From NCBI RefSeq assembly GCF_002920615.1, contig NZ_PQSU01000016.1:165696-229695 (forward strand): 64,000 nucleotides of DNA. The letters are read 5' to 3'. Of this stretch, positions 54,501-63,763 are shown one piece after another. Both the position numbers and the translations under genes were made by a program. A model generated the notes under the pieces. That model searched no databases. It was not told where the DNA came from and saw nothing but the letters and a program-made list of their open reading frames with translations. Position 1 is the stretch's first letter, and the number at the start of each line of letters is the position of its first letter. Source of the DNA: Streptomyces sp. Ru62. Lineage in GTDB: Bacteria; Actinomycetota; Actinomycetes; Streptomycetales; Streptomycetaceae.

Positions 54501-56805
54501 CGCCCTCGGCCGGAACCGCCTCGCCACCCTGCGCCGGCACCACGGAGGCACCCTCGGCCGGCACCGCCCGCGCGCCCGGCTCGCCGCCCGCCGCCGCAAG
54601 CGCCGGAGGCAGCGCGGCCTGCGGGGCACCGGAGTCACGGCGGGCGCGTCGGCCCGTCGGCACGGGCACGCCCTGCGGAGGCACGGTGCCACCGAGTCCC
54701 GTACCGGAGGCGGCGGCCCCCGCGCCCTGCTCGGCCGAGGTCACCACGGACCCCTCGGACACGCCCTCGGCGTTGCCCTCACCAGCAGCAGCACCGGCAC
54801 CGGCACCGGCGTTGTCCGCAGGCCGGCCGCGGCGCCGTCCGGTCCCGCCGGATGCGGTCTCCGCGCCCTCGGCCGGGACCTCGGCACCCTCGTCGGCGGG
54901 CGCGGCGGCACGCCGCCGGCGCCGTCCGGTCGGCGCGGGCGCCTCCGTGTCACCGGCGTCACCCGCGCCGGCCACGTCACTGTCCAGGAAGGCGTCCGTG
55001 GAGGCCCGCCGGGCCCGCCGCCGGCCACCAACGGGGCCCTGCCCCGCCGTACCGGCGTCGTCCGCGCCGCCCTCACCGCCGTCCGGCACCCGCACCGCGA
55101 CCGACGCCTCGGCGGCACCGGCAGCCCCTGCGGCGACCGCGCCCGCCCCGCCGCCGAGCGGTACTTCGAGCACGTACGCGCTGCCGCTCATGCCCGGCAC
55201 CTCGTGCGTCTGGAGCACACCGCCGTGGGCCCGTACGATCCCGCGCACGATCGGCTCGTGCACCGGGTCCCCGCCGGCGTACGGGCCGCGCACCTCGATC
55301 CGCGCGACCTCACCGCGCTGCGCGGCGGCCACGACGACGGTGTTGTCCAGGTAACCGCCCGCCGAGACGGGCGTGTTGCCGGTGGCGTCGACCCCGGCGA
55401 CGTCCGCCACCAGGTGCGCGAGCGCGGTGGCGAGCCGCTGCGGGTCGACCTCGGCCTCGATGGGCGGAGCGTGGACGGCGAACTGCACGCGCCCCGGCCC
55501 GATCAGCTCGACGGCCCCGTCCACACCGGCGGCGACGACGGCGTCCAGCATGACCTTCGTACGGGTGATGTCCTCGGCGCCCGCGTCCAGCCGCTGGTAC
55601 CCGAGGACGTTGTCGATGAGGGTCGTGATGCGGGAGTAGCCGGCCGAGAGGTGGTGGAGCACCTGGTTGGCCTCGGGCCACAGCTGCCCCGCGTCGTCGG
55701 CGGCGAGCGCGGACAGCTCGCGGCGCAGCTCGTCCAGCGGTCCGCGCAGCGACTGCCCGAGCAGCGTCAGCAACTGTTCGTGCCGTCCGGCGAGGGCCTC
55801 GTACCGGTCCTTCTCCCGCTCGGCGAGCGCCGCGTACCGCTCCTCGCCCGCCGCCAGCTCCTCCGTGTGCTTCTCGCGCAGCTCCTCGACCTCGGTGACG
55901 TGCTGCTGGCGCAGCGCGGTCAGGTCGGAGGCGTGTTCCTCGGAGAGCCGTTCCAGCTCCTCGGCGTGCGCCTTCTCCAGCGCGGCCTTCTCCTCCACCA
56001 GGGCGTCGTACGGCCGCCGGTCGGTGAAGGTCATCACGGCGCCGACGAGCTGGTCGCCGTCGCGCACCGGCGCGGTGGTCAGGTCGACCGGCACCTTCTG
56101 GTCGCCCTTGGACCACAGCACCTGCCCGCGCACCCGGTGCTTGCGGCCGGAGCGCAGGGTGTCGGCGAGCGGCGACTCGTCGTACGGGAAGGGCGAGCCG
56201 TCGGCGCGGGAGTGCAGCACCAGCGTGTGCAGCTCCTTGCCGCCCAGCTCACCGGCCCGGTACCCCAGTATCTGGGCGGCGGCCGGGTTGACGAGCACGA
56301 TCCGTCCGTCGGTGTCGGTGCCCACGACACCTTCCGCCGCCGCCCGCAGGATCATCTCGGTCTGCCGCTGCGACCGGGCCAGCTCGGCCTCGGTGTCCAC
56401 GGTCCCGGACAGGTCCCGGACCACGATCATCAGCAGCTCGTCGCCGGTGTAGCCGTAACCGTCGTACGCCTGCTGCCCGTTCTCCAGGTTCGCGCTGGTG
56501 ACCTCGACCGGGAACTCGGTCCCGTCGGTCCGCCGCGCGACCATCCGGGTCGGTTTGGTCCGTCCCGTGGGATCCATGTGATCGGGCCGCCGCATGGAGC
56601 CGGGGATGAGCCGGGAGTCGAACTCGGGCAGCAGATCGAGCAGCCCGCGCCCCACGAGAGCCGTACCGGGCGTCTCGAAGGCCTCCAGCGCGATGGTGTT
56701 GGCGTTGACGACGGTTCCGTTGGCGTTGACCAGGACCAACGCGTCCGGCAGCGCGTCGAGTATGGCTGCGAGGCGAGCAGCGCCTCGGGATGGCCTGCTG
56801 CTCAC
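51510..56805 (-). pseudogene. Giant PAS / kinase-like / dual-receiver protein, two apparent frameshifts
   Basis: A 1,765-codon gene read leftward in three consecutive frames. GTG 56805 (AGGAAGG site) opens two PAS domains, a Glu-rich coiled coil (~55980-55770) and a histidine-kinase-like domain whose H-box reads LLGQSLRGPLDEL with no phosphorylatable His and whose N-box has His for Asn. Then comes ~970 codons of Pro/Ala/Gly-rich linker with GRRRR islands and GAGMPVAP repeats. The frame slips by one base at 54100-54103 (four C instead of five in the sister repeat) and again at 53274-53281. The last frame ends with two receiver-like domains (PAALFVDPLTGP and NLVVMDLMQ; the second lacks the usual Lys). 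Domains stay intact either side, so these may be sequencing errors, recent mutations or real slippage. Likely a signalling scaffold rather than an active kinase. Confidence 0.8.
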
Positions 56806-57031
56806 GAGACGCCTTCCTCCCTGTTACCGCACCTTGCCGACCGCTCGGGCCATCTTGCCAACCGGCCCGCGACGTGTCACGCGAGGGAGTCTAAGGGCAC
56901 GGGTCGCGCTCGGGGCGCCGGATGAGAGGGAGGTCCCACGAGGAAGTGACGGCGAACGCGTGACCGTATGCGCCGGCTCCCCGAGTCCTCCCCGGGACCT
57001 TTACGGAACCAATGCGTCCGCCCACCGCCCG

Positions 57032-57502
57032 CTACGCCGGCCCGCCCATGCGCGGCAGCATGGGGACCATCCGGTCCCACCGCCCGATCTCACACCCGTC
57101 GCCGCGGTCGTACGAGGCGTCCACCGGGCGTCCGGCCCAGGTCCCGGTGACCCGGGCGGTGGCCGGGCCGCCGTAGAGCATCGTGCAGGTGGTGCCGTCA
57201 GGGACCGGCGCGAAGGGATCACGCCCCCACCGCGTGTGCGCGTCGAGCACCCGGCACGCCTCGGCGACGTCCGGATGCCGACCGGCACTGGGGTGGCAGC
57301 GCACCTCGTACGTCCCGTCCCGGCCCGCCCCGGCGTGCCGGACCACGATGGTGAGGTGATCACCCTGGTCATCCGGCCGGACGGGCGGCGGCACGGCGCC
57401 GGCCGCGGCGGCGGACACGGCGGTGAGGGGGACGAGGGAAGCGGCGGCGCAGAGCGACGCGAGCAGAAGGCGCCGTCCGGCGCCCGGCAGCACGGAGTCC
57501 AT
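57032..57502 (-). CDS. Subtilisin inhibitor-like (SSI family) secreted protease inhibitor
   Basis: 156 residues. A Sec signal (RRLLLASLCAAASLVPLTAVSAAAAGA in outline) precedes a ~115-residue SSI domain. Four cysteines sit at family positions: RCHPSAGRHP and EACRVL form one disulfide, TTCTMLYGG and DGCEIG the other. By alignment with SSI the reactive P1 residue is Met in CTMLY. SSI proteins restrain extracellular subtilisins and transglutaminase activation. GGAAGGGG precedes ATG 57502; the longer frame to 57634 lacks support. Confidence 0.9.
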   Translation of the reverse strand: MDSVLPGAGRRLLLASLCAAASLVPLTAVSAAAAGAVPPPVRPDDQGDHLTIVVRHAGAGRDGTYEVRCHPSAGRHPDVAEACRVLDAHTRWGRDPFAPVPDGTTCTMLYGGPATARVTGTWAGRPVDASYDRGDGCEIGRWDRMVPMLPRMGGPA

Positions 57503-57668
57503 ACCCCTTCCAACGCGCCCCCGCCCCGGACGTTGCGCCCCGCCGGGGGAGAAGCCCTTTGCTCTGCGGCCCAGGTGCCTAGTACCGTGGGGGGCGATTG
57601 GTGACGCGGTGCTCGACTGTGTCATCATCTGCACGCACCACTCGCGCGCTCGCGTGAGCGGTTGTGCT

Positions 57669-57759
57669 GGAGGCGTCGCCTAGTCCGGTCTATGGCGCCG
57701 CACTGCTAATGCGGTTTGGGCCTTAAAGCCCATCGAGGGTTCAAATCCCTCCGCCTCCG
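57669..57759 (+). tRNA. tRNA-Ser (anticodon GCU)
   Basis: Acceptor arms GGAGGCG (57669-57675) and CGCCTCC (57752-57758), discriminator G57759; anticodon loop CTGCTAA gives GCT; long variable arm TTGGGCCTTAAAGCCCAT; T arm GAGGG-TTCAAAT-CCCTC. Reads AGC/AGU serine codons. CCA not encoded. Confidence 0.97.
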
Positions 57760-57767
57760 CCCCCATC

Positions 57768-57800
57768 CCGAAGCCCCGGTCCCCAGGACCGGGGCTTCGG
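57768..57800 (+). terminator. Terminator after tRNA-Ser(GCU)
   Basis: Perfect 15-base arms 57768-57782 and 57786-57800 around CCA, followed by CGTTTCCC. Confidence 0.85.
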
Positions 57801-57963
57801 CGTTTCCCGACCTCTGCCGCCTCCTCGCCCCCTGCCGACGTTTTCGCAGGTCACAAGGGGTATGCGGATCGGATTTCACATGACGGCGGCAGTCATGTAA
57901 TGTTCTTCCTGTCGCCGCGAGCGGGCCGAAAGGACCGGGAGCGGGGGCAGAACAAAAGAACAA

Positions 57964-58036
57964 GCACTCGTAGCTTAACGGATAGAGCATCTGACTACGG
58001 ATCAGAAGGTTGCAGGTTCGAATCCTGCCGAGTGCG
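57964..58036 (+). tRNA. tRNA-Arg (anticodon ACG)
   Basis: Acceptor arms GCACTCG (57964-57970) and CGAGTGC (58029-58035), discriminator G58036; anticodon loop CTACGGA gives ACG (read as ICG); T arm GCAGG-TTCGAAT-CCTGC. Its 3' half is copied, with changes, at 63686, marking it as an integration target. Confidence 0.97.
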
Positions 58037-58044
58037 CACAGATG

Positions 58045-58072
58045 AGAGACCCCGGAGAGATCCGGGGTCTCT
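58045..58072 (+). terminator. Terminator after tRNA-Arg(ACG)
   Basis: Perfect 12-base arms AGAGACCCCGGA and TCCGGGGTCTCT around GAGA, followed by TGCGTTT. A related hairpin follows the degenerate copy at 63736-63763. Confidence 0.85.
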
Positions 58073-58113
58073 TGCGTTTCAGTGGCGTACAGCAGCAAAG
58101 TACAGCAACGGCA

Positions 58114-58203
58114 TCAGCCGGCCCCGCCCATTGCATCGGAGAGCTTGCCGAGCGCGGCCCGCGCCTCTTCCTCCCTGGCTTCGGCGTAGATCTCGAGGAG
58201 TGA
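58114..58203 (-). pseudogene. Integrase C-terminal remnant next to tRNA-Arg
   Basis: Minus strand reads SLLEIYAEAREEEARAALG then KLSDAMGGAG and stop (58114-58116). The Tyr-containing IYAEAR followed by an Ala/Glu helix and LGKL is how many streptomycete tyrosine integrases end. Nothing recognisable of the catalytic core remains on its 5' side. The rest of 58204-58548 is non-coding. Confidence 0.55.
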
Positions 58204-58548
58204 GCTGCGCGTGGGGCGCGTGTTCCGGAGGGGATCACCCGGAGGCCGACGCGCGGGCGCGCAGGGCGAGATCGACTTCCAAGTCAGGCCCGGGACCTCG
58301 AGGAGCCGCTCGCCGGCGTCTTGTTCCCGTCCGGCGCCCGAAGCACTCCCAGGGCGTCAAGCCCGGATGAACCCCGGCCGTGAACGGTTCTTGATTGGGC
58401 CTCACCCCCGTTCCCCCGCCCCAGGATGAAGCAGCGGTCCGTCTGCCGGCCGGCGGCGGGCAAGCGTGTCAGGGGGCGCCGACGGTATCTCGGGAGCATC
58501 CTGGGGGCACTGGTGAGCGCCGGGGCAGCCGACGAGAAGGGTCCGGTC

Positions 58549-59679
58549 ATGCGCGAGTCGTCGCAGGGCGTCACGGTCGTGGCTCTCCTGGCGGATCCGG
58601 ACGCGCCGACGCAGATCGCGCGGCGCATCGCCCGGGTCCTCCCTGATCGGCTCGCCGACAAGTCGGGCCGGGGGCGGCGGTTCGACGTCGAGGTGGTCAG
58701 TGAGCCCTTCACCGCAGGGACCGAGGATCTGTCCACGTTGACGCGCCGGATCATGGACCGCGCGCGTGCGGAACATTGGGACGTCGTCGTGGCCCTCACC
58801 GACCTTCCGCTGCACTCGCACGGGCGCAAGCTCGTCGTGGATCTGAGTCATGAACACGGCCTGGCGCTGCTGTCCCTTCCGTCGCTGGGGGGCCTGCGAC
58901 TTCAGGGAAGGGCCCTGCGGGCGGTCGAAGAAGCCGTGCTCAGCTTGGCGACTCCGCGGGCCACCGGGGAAGAGGAACCGTCGCGGCGTCATTCGCTCGG
59001 ACGTTTTGCCAGTCGTCTTGCGCCTATTCACCCGGGGCCGATCGATGAGGAGGAGACCGCCGATCTGCGGTACGTCGTCAGCGGGCCGGGCGGTTACCTG
59101 AGGGTGCTCAGCGGTATGGTCCGCGCCAACCAGCCGTGGCGGCTGGTGCCGGGTCTGTCCAAGGCCCTGGCGGCCGCCCTCGCCACGGGAGCGGTCGCCA
59201 CCGTGAACTCCACCATCTGGAGCCTGGCCACCTCCCTGAGCACGCCACGCCTGGTGATCGCCACGGTCGGGTCTGTCGCTCTCATGATCGGCTGGTTGAT
59301 CGTGGACGCGAACCTGTGGCATCGATCGACGGATGCCTCGCCGGAGGAGAGGAAGAGGACGGCCCTCTACAACGCCTCGACGGTCGTGACCTTGGGCATC
59401 GGCGTGGTCGTCTGTTACGCGGGTCTGATGGTCATCAACTTGGTGTGGGCGCTCTTCATCCTCAACGACAAAGCCTTCGTCTCGATGACACGGACCCCGC
59501 TGCACGCCACGGAGTACTGGACGCTGTCCTGGTTCGTCGCTTCGGTCGCCACGGTGGGCGGCGCGCTGGGATCCGGTTTGGAGAGCGACGAGGCGATCCG
59601 GGCAGCCGCCTATTCCAAGCGCGAACAGGAACGTCGCCGCATGCTGGCGGACGACCACGACGACCAGCCGGTGACCTGA
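58549..59679 (+). CDS. Hypothetical membrane protein with N-terminal soluble domain
   Basis: 376 residues. Residues ~1-180 form a soluble alpha/beta-looking domain (VTVVALLADPDAPTQIARRI; HWDVVVALTDLPLHSHGRKLVVDLS in outline). Residues ~200-350 carry four membrane helices (AALATGAVATV, LVIATVGSVALMIGWLIV, VVTLGIGVVVCYAGLMVINLVWALFIL, WTLSWFVASVATVGGALG). The charged tail is QERRRMLADDHDDQ. Similar actinobacterial proteins sometimes carry a methylene-tetrahydrofolate dehydrogenase name, which the sequence does not justify. GAGAAGGG precedes ATG 58549; a longer frame to 58426 exists. First gene of the tRNA-Arg cargo. Confidence 0.8.
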   Translation: MRESSQGVTVVALLADPDAPTQIARRIARVLPDRLADKSGRGRRFDVEVVSEPFTAGTEDLSTLTRRIMDRARAEHWDVVVALTDLPLHSHGRKLVVDLSHEHGLALLSLPSLGGLRLQGRALRAVEEAVLSLATPRATGEEEPSRRHSLGRFASRLAPIHPGPIDEEETADLRYVVSGPGGYLRVLSGMVRANQPWRLVPGLSKALAAALATGAVATVNSTIWSLATSLSTPRLVIATVGSVALMIGWLIVDANLWHRSTDASPEERKRTALYNASTVVTLGIGVVVCYAGLMVINLVWALFILNDKAFVSMTRTPLHATEYWTLSWFVASVATVGGALGSGLESDEAIRAAAYSKREQERRRMLADDHDDQPVT

Positions 59680-59977
59680 GTCGGAGACGCTGCCTGGGAC
59701 CGGTGGCCGTCCGAGTACGGAATATCCGCTGATCGGTCGTTGAAGGGTCGTTTCGCGTCGTATGCCGACGGGGACCCGCACCGCACGCCGTCGGAGTGCC
59801 GAAGCTTCGCCGAGCAGGCCGGCGGCGGAACCACCGTTCCACCTGACCCGGGTGAACGGCCCGCAGAGGCGTGCCGGAGCCACGGACCCCGTCACAGCAA
59901 CTTCCGAGAGTCGGGCTCTCTGCGCCGTCTCGTCGTCGCCGTGCCGCGGTCATGCCGCGACACCGAGGGAAGTCATC

Positions 59978-61153
59978 ATGAAGGCAGCGGTATATGAAGG
60001 ACCGCGAACGGTCACAGTGAAGGACGTACCGGACGCGAAGATCGAACACCCCTGCGACATCATCGTCAAGATCACCACCACCAACATCTGCGGTTCGGAC
60101 CTGCACATGTACGAGGGCCGCACCTCGTTCGAGTCCGGCCGCACCCTCGGGCACGAGAACATGGGCCAGGTCGTGGAGGTCGGCCCGGCCGTCCGCAAGG
60201 TCCAGGTCGGCGAGTACGTGGTCCTGCCCTTCAACATCGCCTGCGGCTTCTGCAAGCAGTGCGAGCAGGGCCTGACCAACTACTGCCTGACCATGCAGCC
60301 GGAACCGGCCCTCGCGGGAGCCGCCTACGGATTCGCCGACATGGGCCCCTACCAGGGCGGCCAGGCGGAGCTGCTGCGTGTGCCCTACGGCGACTTCAAC
60401 GCCCTGCGTCTGGGCGAGGACGCCGCCGAGCGGCAGACCGACTACGTGATGCTCGCCGACATCTTCCCCACCGGCTACCACGCCACCGAGATGGCCCACG
60501 TCAAGCCGGGCGACCAGACCATCGTCTTCGGCGCAGGTCCCGTCGGGCTGATGGCGACCTACTCCGCCCTCCTCAAGGGTGCGGGCCGCGTCTGGACGGT
60601 CGACCACCAGCCCGACCGGCTGCGCAAGGCGGAGGAGATCGGGGCCATCCCGATCAACACCGCCGAGCAGAATCCGTCGGAGGTCGTCAAGGAGGCCACC
60701 CTCGGTCTGGGCGCCGACAACGGCTGCGAATGCGTCGGCTACCAGGCACACGACCCCCAGGGGCACGAGGATGCCAGCCTCACGCTCAACGGCCTGATCG
60801 ACTCGGTCAGGTTCACCGGCGACATCGGCGTGGTGGGCGTGTTCCTGCCCCAGGACCCCGGCGGCGCGGAGGCCCAGGGTGAGCTGGAGGCACAGGGCAA
60901 GGTCCCGATCGACTTCGGCATGATGTGGTTCAAGGGCCAGCACATGGGGACCGGGCAGGCACCGGTGAAGAAGTACAACCGGGCGCTGCGCGATCTGATC
61001 GCCGGCGGGAAGGCGAAGCCGAGCTTCGTCGTCTCCCACGAGCTCGGCCTGGACGAGGCCCCCACCGCCTACGAGCACTTCGACGCCCGCGACGAGGGCT
61101 GGACCAAGGTCGTCCTGCACCCCGACGGACACGGCAACGGCCACAAGCGGTAG
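59978..61153 (+). CDS. Zinc-dependent alcohol dehydrogenase, glutathione-independent formaldehyde dehydrogenase type (copy 1)
   Basis: 391 residues of the medium-chain dehydrogenase family. Catalytic zinc ligands are C38 (NICGSD) and H59/E60 (LGHEN). The structural-zinc loop has Cys in CGFCKQCEQGLTNYC. The Rossmann motif is FGAGPVGLMA. The 391-residue length and the YQGGQAELLRVPYGDFN block point to the FdhA group, which oxidises formaldehyde or other aldehydes with tightly bound NAD. GAGGGA precedes ATG 59978. The 298-base gap on its left contains no gene. Its own terminator follows at 61204. Confidence 0.9.
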   Translation: MKAAVYEGPRTVTVKDVPDAKIEHPCDIIVKITTTNICGSDLHMYEGRTSFESGRTLGHENMGQVVEVGPAVRKVQVGEYVVLPFNIACGFCKQCEQGLTNYCLTMQPEPALAGAAYGFADMGPYQGGQAELLRVPYGDFNALRLGEDAAERQTDYVMLADIFPTGYHATEMAHVKPGDQTIVFGAGPVGLMATYSALLKGAGRVWTVDHQPDRLRKAEEIGAIPINTAEQNPSEVVKEATLGLGADNGCECVGYQAHDPQGHEDASLTLNGLIDSVRFTGDIGVVGVFLPQDPGGAEAQGELEAQGKVPIDFGMMWFKGQHMGTGQAPVKKYNRALRDLIAGGKAKPSFVVSHELGLDEAPTAYEHFDARDEGWTKVVLHPDGHGNGHKR

Positions 61154-61203
61154 GGAGCACAGGGCCGCCGCCCGCCTGCGGACCGGGCCGGCCGACGAGC
61201 GGT

Positions 61204-61233
61204 GTCCAACCCCGGCTCCGGCCGGGGTTGGAC
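61204..61233 (+). terminator. Terminator after dehydrogenase copy 1
   Basis: Perfect 13-base arms GTCCAACCCCGGC and GCCGGGGTTGGAC around TCCG, 51 bases after the stop. Confidence 0.8.
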
Positions 61234-61432
61234 GGGCGACTGTCGCCTGCGCCGCCGTCGTACCTGGCAGCGGCGATCAACCGTGTCCGGTTCACCACCG
61301 CGACGCCGGTGGGTGACGGAAGCCGAGGATTGGTGGCGGCCACGCGGAAACTCCGCCGTTGTCCACTCTGCGCTTTTCGCCTCGCTCAAGTGGCCGCCCT
61401 TCCGTTCACCTCACCGCACGTGGGGAGCACTC

Positions 61433-62371
61433 ATGAAGACAGACATCCGTTCCACCTCCCGCCGCCAGCGCGATCCGCTCGTCCGCGGCCTCGGCTGGGC
61501 CAGTGCGCTCCTGGGCGTGCCGCAGGTCGTCGCCCCGGCGGGCTTCGCCCGGGTCCTGGGCGTGGGTGACGCCCCCCGGCACCGCTCCGCCACGACCGCC
61601 GTCGGCGTGCGCGAGCTGGCGGCGGCGACCGGGCTGCTGGGGCGGCCGCACCCGGCCTGGCTCTGGGGCCGGGTCGGCGGCGACCTCATGGACCTGACGA
61701 TGCTGAGCCGGGCCCTGAAGAACCACAACGGTCGCGGCCTGGGCCGCACCGTCGCCGCGACCGTCGCGGTCACCGCCCTCACGGTCACGGACGTCTACGC
61801 GGCCGTGACCCGCACCCGTAGGAGCACTCCCATGGAACTGACCGCGACCACCACCGTCAGCCGGCCCCCGGACGAGGTCTACGCGCTCTGGAGGGACCTG
61901 GAGCGGCTGCCGGACTTCATGGCGCACCTGGAGGAGGTGCGCGTCACCGGCCCGCGCACCAGTCACTGGCGGGCCAGTGCGCCGTTCGGCAAGGCGGTCG
62001 AATGGGACGCCGAGACCACGGAGGAAGTCGCCGGCCGGCTGATCGCCTGGCGGTCGGTGGACGGCGCCGGCATCGACAACTCCGGCGAGGTCCGCTTCGA
62101 GCCCGCCCCCGGCGGCCGGGGCACGGAGATCCGGGTGACCCTGCGCTACGACCTGCCCGGCGGGGCGCTGGGCCAGGCCGCGGCGCGCTACTTCGGCGAG
62201 GAACCGCACCAGCAGCTGGACGACGACCTGCGCCGCTTCAAGCAGATCGCGGAGACCGGGGAGGTCGTCCGCTCCGAGGGCGCACCCGGCGGCAAGCGGG
62301 CCCGCGGCGAGTTCCCGCAGCACCCGGCCCGACCGCTGACCGAGGACGAACTGAAGGAGGCCCTGGCATGA
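61433..62371 (+). CDS. Membrane-anchored SRPBCC-domain protein
   Basis: 312 residues. Residues ~1-125 have three to four hydrophobic segments (LGWASALLGVPQVVAPAGFA, VAATVAVTALTVTDVYAAV). From ~130 (MELTATTTVSRPPDEVYALWRDLERLPDFM in outline) there is a complete SRPBCC / polyketide-cyclase-type ligand-binding fold to ~270, then a Lys/Arg-rich tail ending LTEDELKEALA. An internal ATG at the SRPBCC start suggests fusion of two genes. GGGGAG precedes ATG 61433. The stop overlaps the next dehydrogenase start (ATGA). Role unknown; probably works with the dehydrogenases. Confidence 0.85.
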   Translation: MKTDIRSTSRRQRDPLVRGLGWASALLGVPQVVAPAGFARVLGVGDAPRHRSATTAVGVRELAAATGLLGRPHPAWLWGRVGGDLMDLTMLSRALKNHNGRGLGRTVAATVAVTALTVTDVYAAVTRTRRSTPMELTATTTVSRPPDEVYALWRDLERLPDFMAHLEEVRVTGPRTSHWRASAPFGKAVEWDAETTEEVAGRLIAWRSVDGAGIDNSGEVRFEPAPGGRGTEIRVTLRYDLPGGALGQAAARYFGEEPHQQLDDDLRRFKQIAETGEVVRSEGAPGGKRARGEFPQHPARPLTEDELKEALA

Positions 62372-63543
62372 AGGCGAACTGCTGGACGGGACGCAACTCG
62401 GTCGAGGTGCAGGACGTTCCCGAACCGTCGATCCTGAACAGCCGCGACGCCATCGTGAAGATCACCGCGACGGCGATCTGCGGCTCCGACCTCCACCTGC
62501 TCGACGGCTATGTCCCCACCATGCAAAAGGGCGACATCATGGGCCACGAGTTCATGGGGGAGGTCGTCGAGGTCGGCCCCGGCATCACCGAGGGCACACT
62601 GCGCGTCGGGGACCGGGTCGTCGTGCCCTTCCCCATCGCATGCGGCGCCTGCGCATCCTGCCGCGCGGAGCTGTACTCGTGCTGCGAGAACACCAACCCC
62701 AACGCCGGCATCTCGGAGAAGTTCTTCGGCCACCCCACCGCCGGCATCTACGGCTACTCCCACCTCACCGGCGGCTTCGCCGGCGGCCAGGCCGAGTACG
62801 CCCGCGTGGTGCTCGCCGACGTCAACGCCCTCAAGATGGAGTCCGACCTCACCGACGAGCAGGTGCTGTTCCTGTCCGACATCCTGCCGACCGGGTTCAT
62901 GGGCGCCGACATGTGCGACATCCAGGAAGGCGACGTCGTCGCCGTCTGGGGCGCCGGTCCGGTCGGCCAGTTCGCCATGGACAGCGCCCGGGTGCTGGGC
63001 GCGGAGAAGGTCATCGCGATCGACAAGGAGACCTACCGGCTCGACATGGCCGCCGCCCAGGGCTACACCACCATCGACTTCGAGGACACCGACGTACGGT
63101 CCGCCCTGCTCGAACTGACCGGAGGCCGGGGCCCCGACAAGTGCATCGACGCGGTCGGCCTGGAGGCCACACACGGCGCCTCCCACGTCCACCTCTACGA
63201 CCGCGCCAAGCAGGCGGTCCGCTCCGAAACCGACCGGCCGCACGCCCTGCGCCAGGCCATCCTGTCCTGCCGCAGCGGAGGCGTGGTGTCGGTCATCGGC
63301 GTCTACGGCGGACTGATCGACAAGTTCCCGGCGGGTGCCTGGATGAACAGGTCCCTGACCCTGCGCACCGGGCAGTGCCACGTGCACAAGTACATGAAAC
63401 CGCTGCTGGGCATGATCGAGCAGGGCAAGATCGACCCCACCCGGATCATCACCCACCGGCTGCCCCTGACCGAGGCACCGACCGGCTACGACCTGTTCAA
63501 GAACAAGAAGGACCACTGCGAGAAGGTCGTCCTCACGCCGTGA
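62368..63543 (+). CDS. Zinc-dependent alcohol dehydrogenase, formaldehyde dehydrogenase type (copy 2)
   Basis: 391 residues, paralog of copy 1. Zinc ligands are C38 (AICGSD) and H60/E61 (MGHEF); the structural loop is CGACASCRAELYSCC. The Rossmann motif is WGAGPVGQFA. Blocks YGYSHLTGGFAGGQAEYARV and DILPTGFMGADM are typical of glutathione-independent FdhA relatives, which suit actinobacteria because they lack glutathione. AAGGAGG precedes ATG 62368, which overlaps the SRPBCC stop by four bases. Last cargo gene before the att-like repeat. Confidence 0.9.
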   Translation: MKANCWTGRNSVEVQDVPEPSILNSRDAIVKITATAICGSDLHLLDGYVPTMQKGDIMGHEFMGEVVEVGPGITEGTLRVGDRVVVPFPIACGACASCRAELYSCCENTNPNAGISEKFFGHPTAGIYGYSHLTGGFAGGQAEYARVVLADVNALKMESDLTDEQVLFLSDILPTGFMGADMCDIQEGDVVAVWGAGPVGQFAMDSARVLGAEKVIAIDKETYRLDMAAAQGYTTIDFEDTDVRSALLELTGGRGPDKCIDAVGLEATHGASHVHLYDRAKQAVRSETDRPHALRQAILSCRSGGVVSVIGVYGGLIDKFPAGAWMNRSLTLRTGQCHVHKYMKPLLGMIEQGKIDPTRIITHRLPLTEAPTGYDLFKNKKDHCEKVVLTP

Positions 63544-63685
63544 GGACAGCACCGATGAGCTCCGCCACCACCTCTCGTTGACGCCGGCGAGCGACCCTGA
63601 AGGCAACGACGGCACACAGAGACACACGACCGTCAGCAATCAGCCGGGAGGAAGGCGGAGCCGCCGCCCAGCAGTCCGCCCGATC

Positions 63686-63731
63686 CTACGGATCAGAAGG
63701 TTGCAGGGTCGCATCCTGCCCAGTGCGCACA
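63686..63731 (+). repeat. Degenerate copy of the tRNA-Arg 3' half (att-like site)
   Basis: CTACGGATCAGAAGGTTGCA and the following bases to GTGCGCACAG repeat tRNA-Arg from its anticodon loop through the 3' end, with a few substitutions that break the T arm. The same flanking hairpin type follows. This is the footprint expected at the far end of an element integrated in the tRNA gene. Confidence 0.85.
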
Positions 63732-63735
63732 GGTG

Positions 63736-63763
63736 AGAGGCCCCGAATTGCTCCGGGGCCTCT
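63736..63763 (+). terminator. Degenerate copy of the tRNA-Arg terminator
   Basis: AGAGGCCCC and GGGGCCTCT arms in the same position relative to the att copy as 58045-58072 is to the tRNA, with diverged sequence. Confidence 0.6.

Noticed and set aside
52856..55553. Long plus-strand frames rich in Pro, Arg and Gly opposite the giant sensor gene
   Set aside because: Low-complexity mirror of the Pro/Ala/Gly linker; the real domains lie on the minus strand.
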